Origin: JBQTKD01 sp052389435
Lineage (GTDB): Bacteria > Actinomycetota > Actinomycetes > Sporichthyales > Sporichthyaceae
Assembly: GCA_052389435.1 (NCBI GenBank)
Contig: JBQTIB010000013.1
Span: forward strand, 1 to 16,514
DNA: 16,514 nt
Direction of reading: 5' to 3'
The notes under the pieces were generated by a model that was not told the origin of the DNA, searched no databases, and saw only the letters and a program-made list of their open reading frames with translations. Each line of letters begins with the position of its first letter. The stretch's first letter is position 1. Below are positions 1 through 10,032 of this stretch, one piece after another. The translations under genes and the position numbers were made by a program.

Positions 1-21
1 GGCTGAGCGGCCCCGGGCTAT

Positions 22-46
22 GGGCGGGGGGGTTGCCCCCCCCCCC
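22..46. terminator. G/C-run hairpin downstream of the small membrane protein
   Basis: Seven G (26-32), the loop TTG and eleven C (36-46) form a very GC-rich stem. It lies about 27 bases beyond the stop codon of the minus-strand gene ending at 73. It could stop transcription of that gene, but there is no clear U-tract, so this is a position-based guess. Such long C runs are also prone to length errors in sequencing. Confidence 0.4.
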
Positions 47-72
47 GGCATTTCCGCGCGGGCGAGCAGGGC

Positions 73-402
73 TCACCGGAGCGGGTCGAGGACTTCTTTC
101 GCGCGGGTGAGCTGGTCGGGGAAGACCATGAGGCGCAGGCCGTTGGTCGTCGTCGTGAGCGTTCCGCGGATGCCGACGGCCGCCAGGCGTCGGCGCATGT
201 CTTCCCCCGATGCGGCGCTCGTGGGGCGGGCGACGACGACCAGCAGGCCGTATTCGCCGTCGTTGCCCACGCGGGTACGGCGGGCGAGCAGGCTGTCCTT
301 GCGGTCGGAGTAGGCCCAGCGCAGCACCAGGATCAGGACGCCGACCACCGCGAGCGCGGCGATGGGGCTCCACAGGTAGGTCGCTCCGTGCCAGGTGGGC
401 AT
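73..402 (-). CDS. Small single-pass membrane protein, DUF2007-like C-terminal part
   Basis: The gene encodes 109 residues. A hydrophobic helix at about residues 11-30 (rich in A, V, L and I) is followed by a basic stretch (SDRKDSLLARR), so the N-terminus is probably outside and the rest cytoplasmic. The C-terminal 60 residues (EYGLLVVVARP, RRRLAAVGIRGTL, LRLMVFPDQ) resemble the small beta-alpha-beta 'prokaryotic signal-transducing' DUF2007 fold; this is an inference from the pattern only. The ATG at 402 has AAGGA seven bases upstream, which supports the start. The gene diverges from meaA across a 134-base region that contains an inverted repeat, so the two may share regulation. Its function is unknown. 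The reading frame and codon bias are convincing. Confidence 0.75.
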   Translation of the reverse strand: MPTWHGATYLWSPIAALAVVGVLILVLRWAYSDRKDSLLARRTRVGNDGEYGLLVVVARPTSAASGEDMRRRLAAVGIRGTLTTTTNGLRLMVFPDQLTRAKEVLDPLR

Positions 403-428
403 GTGCGCATCCTTCCCTAGGGGCGTGG

Positions 429-458
429 GTCACACCTGTGGTTACTCGTGAGTATCAT
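429..458 (+). promoter_or_regulatory. Candidate meaA promoter
   Basis: GTCACA (429-434) and TATCAT (453-458) are separated by 18 bases, in the right order for a weak housekeeping-type promoter that would start transcription near 465. The palindrome at 441-456 sits between and over these boxes, as expected for a repressor site. The assignment rests on matches to the loose TTGACA and TAnnnT patterns. Confidence 0.3.
441..456. promoter_or_regulatory. TACT-N4-AGTA palindrome (candidate operator)
   Basis: GTTACTCGTGAGTATC contains perfect TACTC/GAGTA arms around a GT centre, with the outermost G/C also matching. It lies in the divergent region between the small membrane protein and meaA, 82 bases before the meaA start. 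The core TACT-N4-AGTA recurs in front of the 3-hydroxyacyl-CoA dehydrogenase gene at 14486-14497. Palindromes of this size are typical of TetR-family acyl-CoA-responsive regulators, but the regulator itself is not in the window. Confidence 0.45.
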
Positions 459-536
459 TGCCGCGCAGTGTCCTCGACCGGATCGAGGGCTGCTCGCTCG
501 TACCTCGCTCGTCGCGCCGCTCGACTGGAGGTCGCC

Positions 537-2525
537 ATGCCGGACCGTGCTCCCGACAAGCCCTGGTTGATCCGCACCTACGCCGGACACTCCTCGGCCG
601 CGGGCTCCAACGCGCTCTACCGCCGCAACCTCGCCAAGGGCCAGACGGGCCTGTCGGTGGCCTTCGACCTGCCCACGCAGACCGGCTACGACCCCGACCA
701 CGAGCTCGCCCGCGGCGAGGTCGGCAAGGTCGGCGTCCCGGTCCCACACCTCGGGGAGATGCGCAAACTCTTCGACGGCATCCCGCTCGACGCGATGAAC
801 ACCTCCATGACCATCAACGCGCCCGCGATGTGGTTCGTCGCGATGTACCAGGTCGTCGCCGAGGAGCAGGGCGTCCCGCTCGACAAACTTTCCGGCACCA
901 CGCAGAACGACATCATCAAGGAGTACCTGTCCCGCGGGACCTACGTCTTCCCGCCGGCGGCCTCGATCCGCCTGACCACGGACACCATCGCCTACACGGT
1001 CACCTCGGTGCCGAAGTGGAACCCCATCAACATCTGCAGCTACCACCTGCAGGAGGCCGGGGCCACCACCGTCCAGGAGCTCGCCTTCGCGCTCTCCGCG
1101 GCGATCGCCGTGCTCGACGCGGTTCGCGATTCCGGCCAGGTGCCGCCCGAACGCTTCGCCGACGTCGTCGCGCGCATCTCCTTCTTCGTCAACGCGGGCG
1201 TGCGCTTCGTCGAGGAGATGTGCAAGATGCGCGCGTTCGTCGCGCTGTGGGACTCCATCACCGCCGAGCGCTACGGCGTGACCGATCCGAACGCACGCCG
1301 GTTCCGCTACGGCGTCCAGGTCAACTCCCTCGGTCTGACGGAGGCTCAGCCGGAGAACAACATCCAGCGCATCGTGCTGGAGATGCTCGGCGTCACCCTG
1401 TCTCGCGACGCCCGCGCCCGTGCGGTGCAGCTGCCGGCGTGGAACGAGGCCCTCGGGCTGCCGCGCCCGTGGGACCAGCAGTGGTCGCTGCGCATCCAGC
1501 AGGTGCTCGCGTTCGAGTCCGACCTTCTCGAGTACGACGACCTGTTCACCGGCTCGGTGGTCGTCGAGGCCAAGGTCGCGCAGCTCGTCGCGGACGCCCG
1601 CACGGAAATGGACCGGATCGCCGAACTCGGCGGTGCGCTCGTGGCCGTCGAGTCCGGGTATCTGAAGTCCGCGCTCGTCGCCTCGCACGCCGCTCGGCGG
1701 GCGCGCATCGAGTCCGGCGCCGACGTCGTCGTCGGCGTCAACCGGTTCACCGAAACCGAAGAGAACCCGCTGCTCGTGGACCTGCAGGCCGCGATCCAGA
1801 CCGCCGACCCGGCGGCCGAGGCCGCGGCGATCGCGAGTGTCGCGGCGTGGCGCGCCGAGCGCGACTCGGCGGCCGCGGCGGCGGCGCTGGAGAACCTGCG
1901 CCAGACCGCCAAGACCACGGACAACCTGATGGCGGCCACGCTCGAGTGCGTGCGGGCCGGGGTCACGACGGGGGAGTGGGCCGGTGCGCTGCGCGAGGAG
2001 TTCGGGGAGTACCGCGCCCCGACCGGGGTGTCCGGCGTGAGCGCCAACGTCGACGGCGCCGGCATCGCGGAGGTTCGCGCGGCCGTGACCGAGACCGGCG
2101 AGGCCCTCGGGCGGCGCCTGCGGCTGCTCGTCGGCAAGCCCGGCCTGGACGGGCACTCCAACGGCGCCGAGCAGGTCGCGGTGCGGGCCCGCGACGTCGG
2201 CTTCGAGGTCGTCTACCAGGGCATTCGCCTGACGCCGGCTCAGATCGTCGCCGCGGCGGTGGCCGAGGACGTGCACTGCGTCGGCCTGTCGATCCTGTCC
2301 GGTTCGCACATGGAACTCATTCCCGCGGTCCTCGAGGGGCTGAAGGCCGCGGGCGCGGCCGACATCCCGGTGATCGTCGGCGGCATCGTGCCCGACGGCG
2401 ACGCCAAGGCCCTCGTGGCCGCAGGCGTGGCCGCGGTCTTCACGCCCAAGGACTACGGCCTCACCGAAATCATGGCCCGCATCGTGCAGGTCGTCCGCGA
2501 AGCCAACGGCCTGCCGACCGCCTGA
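537..2525 (+). CDS. meaA: B12-dependent acyl-CoA mutase, MeaA / ethylmalonyl-CoA mutase type
   Basis: This 662-residue enzyme is predicted to rearrange ethylmalonyl-CoA to methylsuccinyl-CoA in the ethylmalonyl-CoA pathway (acetyl-CoA assimilation and supply of C5 units). The N-terminal TIM-barrel mutase domain (about residues 15-500) shows SVAFDLPTQTGYD, TTQNDIIKEYL and the substrate-pocket SYHLQEAGAT with His170. The C-terminal cobalamin-binding domain carries the base-off DxHxxG motif (GKPGLDGHSNG, D538, H540, G543), then LSILSGSH and VGGIVP. Both domains are in one chain of the MeaA length, shorter than the methylmalonyl-CoA mutase large subunit (about 730). The ATG at 537 follows GGAG with a 6-base gap; the frame is open further upstream but without conserved sequence. 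The usual partner crotonyl-CoA carboxylase/reductase is not visible here. A close paralogue acting on another branched acyl-CoA cannot be excluded. Confidence 0.93.
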   Translation: MPDRAPDKPWLIRTYAGHSSAAGSNALYRRNLAKGQTGLSVAFDLPTQTGYDPDHELARGEVGKVGVPVPHLGEMRKLFDGIPLDAMNTSMTINAPAMWFVAMYQVVAEEQGVPLDKLSGTTQNDIIKEYLSRGTYVFPPAASIRLTTDTIAYTVTSVPKWNPINICSYHLQEAGATTVQELAFALSAAIAVLDAVRDSGQVPPERFADVVARISFFVNAGVRFVEEMCKMRAFVALWDSITAERYGVTDPNARRFRYGVQVNSLGLTEAQPENNIQRIVLEMLGVTLSRDARARAVQLPAWNEALGLPRPWDQQWSLRIQQVLAFESDLLEYDDLFTGSVVVEAKVAQLVADARTEMDRIAELGGALVAVESGYLKSALVASHAARRARIESGADVVVGVNRFTETEENPLLVDLQAAIQTADPAAEAAAIASVAAWRAERDSAAAAAALENLRQTAKTTDNLMAATLECVRAGVTTGEWAGALREEFGEYRAPTGVSGVSANVDGAGIAEVRAAVTETGEALGRRLRLLVGKPGLDGHSNGAEQVAVRARDVGFEVVYQGIRLTPAQIVAAAVAEDVHCVGLSILSGSHMELIPAVLEGLKAAGAADIPVIVGGIVPDGDAKALVAAGVAAVFTPKDYGLTEIMARIVQVVREANGLPTA

Positions 2526-2538
2526 CCCCGAGGCGCGG

Positions 2539-3057
2539 GTGACAGTGACAGTGCGCCTCGGCACGACCCGTGCCTCGGTCGAGATTCGGGAGCATCGCGC
2601 TCGCTGGTTGCGCACGGGCGCGGCGGTGTCGACGCGCCGGATCGAGTTCCTCGACTGGACGCTCGACGGCCGACCGCTGCGCGACATCGTCGGCGGTGTG
2701 CGACCGGTCGAGAACACGACCCCGCTGCGGGACGATCTGGACCTCGCCGAGTTCCGGCAGGCAAGCCTCAAGGCACTGCTGGGGATGGCCCCGGGCATGG
2801 AGGGCGTCCGCTTCGACGACGGTCGGGTGGCGGTGCTCTTCTGCGTGTTGTGCGGCGATCTCGGTTGCGGCGCGCTGAGCGTCGAGGTGATCGTTGGACC
2901 GGACACCGTGGAGTGGCGCGACGTCGGATGGCAGACCGACTACCAACCGTTCGACCCCCACGCGCAGGACGATCCGGTCTTCGGCGTATTCTTCGGGCGA
3001 GCGCAGTACGAGGCCGTGGTCCGCGATCTGATGAACGGTGAGGCCGCCTCCGGGTAG
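2539..3057 (+). CDS. Uncharacterised protein with a CxxCx4C cluster
   Basis: The predicted product is a 172-residue soluble protein that I recognise only as an actinobacterial conserved-hypothetical type. The N-terminus reads as beta strands (EFLDWTLDGRPLRDIV). The middle has FCVLCGDLGCGAL with Cys102, Cys105 and Cys110, a spacing that could bind a metal or form a disulfide. An aromatic, acidic region (WRDVGWQTDYQPFDPHAQDD) follows near residues 131-150. It starts with GTG at 2539, only 13 bases after the meaA stop, so it is probably cotranscribed. GTG codons at 2545 and 2551 are alternative starts. No signal peptide or membrane helix is seen. A role linked to the mutase is inferred from position only. 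Confidence 0.7.
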   Translation: MTVTVRLGTTRASVEIREHRARWLRTGAAVSTRRIEFLDWTLDGRPLRDIVGGVRPVENTTPLRDDLDLAEFRQASLKALLGMAPGMEGVRFDDGRVAVLFCVLCGDLGCGALSVEVIVGPDTVEWRDVGWQTDYQPFDPHAQDDPVFGVFFGRAQYEAVVRDLMNGEAASG

Positions 3058-3410
3058 CCGCCCGTATGGGCGTCGCGATTCGATCGACGTTGCAACCGAA
3101 GGGGCGCTGGGCGCAGACGCGTGAGCGTGTGTCCAGCCACTTACGTTGCAACCTCGATCGTCTCGCTAGGGGGCCTCACCCGCTGCTGTCTGATGGTCCG
3201 TCACTTGTCATCTGGAGACGGGTCTTGAACTGTTCGTTGCCCGATCGCGGTTGCACGGCGAACCGCCGTCCGTCGGCGTCCTAAAGGTCGCGGCAACGTA
3301 CTCGCGGATTCACCCGTTCGGCTCACTGAACCGGGCCCCGGCGCGAGCACGATGACGGGGACGTCGCCGCCGATGGCGTCGATTCCCCGCTGTCGAAGGA
3401 GGGCGCGACC
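3058..3410. other. Gene-free region with two GTTGCAAC palindromes
   Basis: No convincing reading frame is present on either strand in these 353 bases; the short frames lack the coding bias and ribosome-binding sites of the neighbours. The 11-mer ACGTTGCAACC occurs twice (3087-3097 and 3143-3153), each containing the perfect 8-base palindrome GTTGCAAC. A partial copy (GTTGCA) lies at about 3250. I see no tRNA cloverleaf. The stretch presumably holds the promoter of the secreted protein gene that starts at 3411. Confidence 0.5.
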
Positions 3411-4064
3411 ATGCGCACACTGAGTCTGGGTGTAGCCGGCGTCGCCGGCGCGTTGCTGGCCTCGAGCCTTCTCCCCTCCACCGCCACCGCCGCGCCGGTG
3501 GCCGAGTCTGGCGCCTCCGTCGCCGCCGGATTCAACGACGACCTCGGGGTGCAATGGGTGACAGTTCCCGCAACCGCGACCGTTGGCCAGGCCGTCAGAT
3601 TCCGGGCACGGGTGAGCACCGTCGGCGCCGACGCCGTCGACAGAGTGTCGTTCACGATCTCGCTGCCGCCGACGTTCGGCTACGCCGAGCATGAGGATCT
3701 CGGCCCGGGCTGGACCCCCTGCACGGCTCCAGAGGTGGGCAACACCGGTCACATCGTGTGCAAGCACCAGGGTGATTTCAGCGGATCCGCGGAGCTCGTG
3801 TTCGATGCGATCCCTCTCGCACCCGGCAGTGCAACCGTTTCCGCGACGGTGACCGACACCGGCAACAAGGACACCAACGAGGCGAACGACACCGCGTCGC
3901 GCACCATCACCGCCACCCCGCCCCCCGTCCCCCCCGCCCCGCCCTCAACGAACGAGGACCTCGACCCGGGCTACCCGGCCGGGTGGTTCTCGGCCGGTGG
4001 CTACGGCGGCGGGTACGGCGACGACTACGACGACTACTACGACTGCGACTACGACTGCTTCTAG
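3411..4064 (+). CDS. Secreted Ig-like (DUF11-type) protein with Asp/Tyr/Cys tail
   Basis: The 217-residue product begins with a clear Sec signal peptide (MRTLSLGVAG, hydrophobic core to about 21, ATAA cleavage near residue 27-28). Residues about 40-168 form one beta-sandwich repeat of the DUF11/CARDB kind (ATVGQAVRFRARV; typical end DTNEANDTASRTIT) with two Cys that may pair. A Pro-rich linker (TPPPVPPAPP, about 169-178) leads to a Gly/Tyr stretch and a very acidic end, DDYDDYYDCDYDCF. There is no LPxTG and no C-terminal membrane helix, so it should be released or held non-covalently. A strong AAGGAGG eight bases before the ATG fixes the start. It converges with the SNF2 gene. The exact role is unknown; adhesion or matrix function is a guess. 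Confidence 0.82.
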   Translation: MRTLSLGVAGVAGALLASSLLPSTATAAPVAESGASVAAGFNDDLGVQWVTVPATATVGQAVRFRARVSTVGADAVDRVSFTISLPPTFGYAEHEDLGPGWTPCTAPEVGNTGHIVCKHQGDFSGSAELVFDAIPLAPGSATVSATVTDTGNKDTNEANDTASRTITATPPPVPPAPPSTNEDLDPGYPAGWFSAGGYGGGYGDDYDDYYDCDYDCF

Positions 4065-4074
4065 GTCGCCGAAA

Positions 4075-4146
4075 AGCCCCCCCACCGAGGCGTCCGTTCT
4101 CCCGTGTCCCCAACCCACGGGCGAGCGGACGCTTTGGGGTGTGGGG

Positions 4147-4148
<2 letters not shown>
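4075..4148. terminator. Long nested hairpin between convergent genes (bidirectional terminator)
   Basis: Three nested stems share one axis: AGCCCC (4075-4080) with GGGGCT (4143-4148), GCGTCCG (4090-4096) with CGGACGC (4126-4132), and CCCGTG (4101-4106) with CACGGG (4116-4121). The structure fills the gap between the secreted protein and the SNF2 helicase and overlaps the last two bases of the helicase stop codon on its far side. The symmetry would serve both directions. Confidence 0.65.
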
Positions 4149-7494
<3,346 letters not shown>

Positions 7495-7578
7495 ATCCCG
7501 CCCACTCCGCGCCCCCGAGCTGCGCGAAATCCGCAGCCTTCGACGAATGGCGCTCGTGGGCCTGGAACCGATCGCAGG

Positions 7579-8316
7579 TCAGGGGGTCGCCGGCGCCGTC
7601 GGGACCGCGACCACCACCAGGTTCGACGGATACACCCCGCGGTCCCGGTCGAAGCGCCCGGTGCAGGTGATCAGGGTGAGCACGCCCTCCCCGTCGGTGC
7701 GAAAGGCGTTCGCGAGGTAGAGCGATTCGCGCTCGACCACCTCGATCGAGCGGACGTGGAAGGTGCGGGAGATCCCGGCGTCGTCGGTGACGACGATCTG
7801 TGCCCCGGTCCGCACCCGGGACAGTTCGGCCAGCGGGCCGAGTTCGCCGCCGGGACGGTCGAGGTGCCCGGCCAGGACCGCGGAGCCGGCCGCGTCGCCC
7901 GGCCGAGCGCCGGCGCCGTACCAGCCGAGGCGGGTGGGCTCGGCAGGCAGTTGGAGCGCACCGTCGGATCCGGTGCCGACGGCGTCGACGGCGGCGGACA
8001 CGCCGAGGCTCGGGATCGCGAGGACCCGCGGCGCCCCCGGCGGAGACGGTGCGTCGCCGGCTTCGTCCGGCCCGGCCTCGGCGTCGGTCGCCTGGGTGGA
8101 CTGCAGAAACGACAGCAGCCAGTCCGTGGCCGCGGCGTTCGGGTCGGGGACGGTCGCGAGGACCGACGGAGGGTTCGACGCGGCGGCGTCGGCGGCGCGT
8201 GGCCACCACGAGGCGGCCGTGAACCCGAGCGCCGTCGCGCAGCCGGCGAGCAGCAGCGCCCACGGCCAACGTCGCCCGCCCCGTGGGACGGGCGACGCCG
8301 GCGTGGGGTCGATCAA
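7579..8316 (-). CDS. Class F-like sortase B
   Basis: This is a predicted membrane-anchored cysteine transpeptidase of 245 residues. A basic N-terminus (GGRRWPW) precedes one membrane helix (about residues 19-37). A Pro/Ala-rich stalk follows, then the sortase beta-barrel from about residue 95. The catalytic triad is visible: His151 in LAGHLDRPGG, Cys218 in LTLITCTG, and Arg226 in DRDRGVYPSNLVV. The length and the LITCTG...NLVV ending fit class E/F sortases of actinobacteria. The chosen TTG start at 8316 overlaps the TGA of the DUF4397 protein (shared TTGA) and has no ribosome-binding site, so translation is likely coupled. It is the last gene of the sortase/sigma block and a paralogue of the sortase at 10636-11325. 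Its substrate is presumably the DUF4397 protein just upstream. Confidence 0.88.
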   Translation of the reverse strand: MIDPTPASPVPRGGRRWPWALLLAGCATALGFTAASWWPRAADAAASNPPSVLATVPDPNAAATDWLLSFLQSTQATDAEAGPDEAGDAPSPPGAPRVLAIPSLGVSAAVDAVGTGSDGALQLPAEPTRLGWYGAGARPGDAAGSAVLAGHLDRPGGELGPLAELSRVRTGAQIVVTDDAGISRTFHVRSIEVVERESLYLANAFRTDGEGVLTLITCTGRFDRDRGVYPSNLVVVAVPTAPATP

Positions 8317-9137
8317 CGGCGCGCGGCGAGCAGTCGCCGGCTCGACACGGCGAGGCCGGCGGCGGCCACGGCGGCGAGGCCGATGCTCCAGGGAGGAATG
8401 CCCCCGCCGTCGGAGCCGGGGCCAAATCCCGCCGGGACGACGCTCGGCGCGGCGGTCAGGGGAACCTCGCGAACCGCGAGGGCCAGGGTCTTCTTCTCCG
8501 CGCTGCCCCAGGCGTAGACGACGGTGCCCTTGCCGGCGGTCAGCGTCAGGTCCGCCGGGCCGATCGCGACGGTGTCGGTGCCGGCGAGCGCGACGTCGGC
8601 GACGACCTTGCCGGCGGGCAGCGTGGTCGAGCCCTGCTTGCCGTTGGTCACCGCCGGGAACAGGACCTTTCCGTCGGCGCGGACGTCGATCGTCGGCGCC
8701 GCGGCGATGTGACGTACCGTCAGCCTGGCGTTGCCCTCGCCGGCGCTGCCGACGTTGTTCACCCAGGTCGTCAGCGTCGGGGTGCCGCCGGCGTTCAGGT
8801 GCGCCGCGATGCTGACGCTCGCCCCCGCGGGCACCGTCACCTTCGAGGTGATCGCCGGATCGCCGTCGGGGCCCTTGCCGGTCGGGAAGACGTCGACGTC
8901 GTACTCCCCGGCCGCGACCTTGCTCGGCGCGGAGAACGAGCCGGGCTTGAGGTCGGGCAGCAGTTTCATCCCGTTGGCGTAGACGTCCACCGGCAGGTCG
9001 GGGACGCCGTGGAAGACGGCCACGGTGCCTTCGCCTGCCTCGGCGGCGCCGGCGCTGCCCGCGAGCGCGGGAACGAACAGAACGCCGGCGGTGGCCAGGA
9101 GCAGTGCGGAGCGGCGGAGAGCGGGAGAGGGGGTCAT
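8313..9137 (-). CDS. DUF4397 surface protein B, probable sortase substrate
   Basis: The 274-residue product has a signal peptide (basic ALRRS, hydrophobic core 11-28, AGAA cleavage near 32). Two DUF4397-type beta-sandwich segments follow (GTVAVFHGVPDLPVDVYANG near 38-56; RLTVRHIAAAPTIDVRADG near 138-156). The C-terminus looks like a cell-wall sorting signal: VPAGFGP (234-240), a Gly-rich gap, IPPWSI (247-252), a membrane segment to about 265, then RRLLAARR. There is no LPxTG or LAxTG. The sequence VPAGFGP is identical in paralogue A although the residues around it differ. The ATG at 9137 has GGAG seven bases upstream. A TGTGA-N6-TCACA palindrome lies 75 bases upstream. The sortase gene overlaps its stop codon. 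The biochemical role of DUF4397 is not known. Confidence 0.9.
   Translation of the reverse strand: MTPSPALRRSALLLATAGVLFVPALAGSAGAAEAGEGTVAVFHGVPDLPVDVYANGMKLLPDLKPGSFSAPSKVAAGEYDVDVFPTGKGPDGDPAITSKVTVPAGASVSIAAHLNAGGTPTLTTWVNNVGSAGEGNARLTVRHIAAAPTIDVRADGKVLFPAVTNGKQGSTTLPAGKVVADVALAGTDTVAIGPADLTLTAGKGTVVYAWGSAEKKTLALAVREVPLTAAPSVVPAGFGPGSDGGGIPPWSIGLAAVAAAGLAVSSRRLLAARR
8500..8582 (-). repeat. Block nearly identical to 11512-11594
   Basis: Within the DUF4397 B gene, 35 bases (8500-8534) and 26 bases (8557-8582) are identical to the corresponding parts of the DUF4397 A gene (11512-11546 and 11569-11594). They encode GTDTVAIGPAD and KGTVVYAWGSAEKK. Such runs, including third positions, stand out against the otherwise diverged paralogues. 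Confidence 0.8.
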
Positions 9138-9210
9138 GGCGGGTCTCCAGGTGGGATGGGGAGTCCCTGCTATTCGTGCCGGAGCGCACCGATGATGGAC
9201 CAAGATCGCG

Positions 9211-9228
9211 ATGTGACTCAGTTCACAT
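9211..9228. promoter_or_regulatory. CRP/FNR-type palindrome upstream of DUF4397 B
   Basis: ATGTGA (9211-9216), six bases, then TCACAT (9223-9228) form a perfect dyad with the TGTGA-N6-TCACA pattern of CRP/FNR-family binding sites. It lies ten bases past the anti-sigma stop and about 83 bases (centre) upstream of the ATG at 9137. The site in front of paralogue A is at almost the same distance. The match is to a known pattern; binding by an actinobacterial CRP homologue is inferred. Confidence 0.5.
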
Positions 9229-9237
9229 CTTTGGCGG

Positions 9238-10032
9238 TCAGCCCAGTGTTCCCCGCGAGAGGCTGTCGGCCGAGTGCGCCGGGTTGCCGTCGAAGACCTC
9301 CTGGGAGACGTCGACGATCGGGAAGGCGGCGAGGTCCAGGCCCGCCGGAAGCGCGATGTCGGCCTCCACCGAGGGCAGCGCGCCCAGGGAGACCAGGCCC
9401 TTCGCGTCCGGAGTGAGCAGCCACACCTCGCGATAGCCCTCGCCGGGCAGGGAGCCCGCGAGCCGCAGTTGCAGCACCCGGCCGCCGTCGGCCGCGACCA
9501 CGGCGGCGGTGCCGCCGAGCGACCGGTCGGGCAGCGGAGCGAGCGTGGCGCGGGCGAGGACGACCTCGCCGGGCGGCGCGGTCGGAGCCGCCGACGGCGC
9601 CGTGTCCTCGTCGAGCAGGCTCGGCAGACCGGCAAAGGCGAGGCCGACGGCCAGGCCGACGACACCCGCCGCCACCGCCACCAGGCCCGTGCGGCGCCGC
9701 CGCGGAAGCGCGAGGACCGTGGCGGCCGGCGCGGAGACCGCCGGCGCGGGGACGGCCGATGCGGGGACCGGCGGCGGTCCCGACGGCTGGAAGGCGGGGC
9801 TCGCCGCGGCGACGGGTTCGGCGAGGGCGGCCGAGATCCGCCGCCACAGGTCCGGGTCCGGGGCGATGGGGGTGTCCGCCGGTTCGATCGCCCGGCCGAC
9901 GGCGACGACCTCGCGGAGGCCGTCGAGGTCCTGCGCGCACGCCGCGCAGTCGCGCACGTGGTCGGCGACCGCGGCATCGACGTCCTCGCCGAGTGCGAGC
10001 AGTGCCAGCAGTTCCGGATCAGCGTGTGCCAC
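9238..10032 (-). CDS. RskA-like membrane anti-sigma factor
   Basis: This predicted 264-residue protein would hold the ECF sigma factor encoded just upstream. The cytoplasmic N-terminal zinc-associated anti-sigma domain shows LLALLALGE and the HxxxCxxC motif (His25, Cys29, Cys32). A Pro/Ala-rich linker leads to RRRR and a single membrane helix (about 116-136). The outer C-terminal domain (about 150-264) has the RskA signatures YREVWLLTPDAKGLVSLGALP and HSADSLSRG. Family members are released by regulated intramembrane proteolysis. The ATG at 10032 overlaps the sigma gene end by 14 bases, the usual arrangement for such pairs. The gene sits between the two DUF4397-sortase cassettes, so the surface signal it senses may concern that system; this is inference. 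Confidence 0.9.
   Translation of the reverse strand: MAHADPELLALLALGEDVDAAVADHVRDCAACAQDLDGLREVVAVGRAIEPADTPIAPDPDLWRRISAALAEPVAAASPAFQPSGPPPVPASAVPAPAVSAPAATVLALPRRRRTGLVAVAAGVVGLAVGLAFAGLPSLLDEDTAPSAAPTAPPGEVVLARATLAPLPDRSLGGTAAVVAADGGRVLQLRLAGSLPGEGYREVWLLTPDAKGLVSLGALPSVEADIALPAGLDLAAFPIVDVSQEVFDGNPAHSADSLSRGTLG

Noticed and set aside
417..2906. An 829-codon open frame on the minus strand opposite meaA
   Set aside because: Its translation is His/Arg/Asp/Gly-rich without any domain, whereas the plus strand encodes a complete mutase with all motifs.
3058..3410. A tRNA or other structured RNA gene
   Set aside because: No cloverleaf, T-loop motif or CCA-type 3' end could be placed; only short palindromes are seen.
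3411..4064. The Ig-like secreted protein as a third sortase substrate
   Set aside because: Its C-terminus lacks a membrane segment, a basic tail and both LPxTG and VPAGFG.
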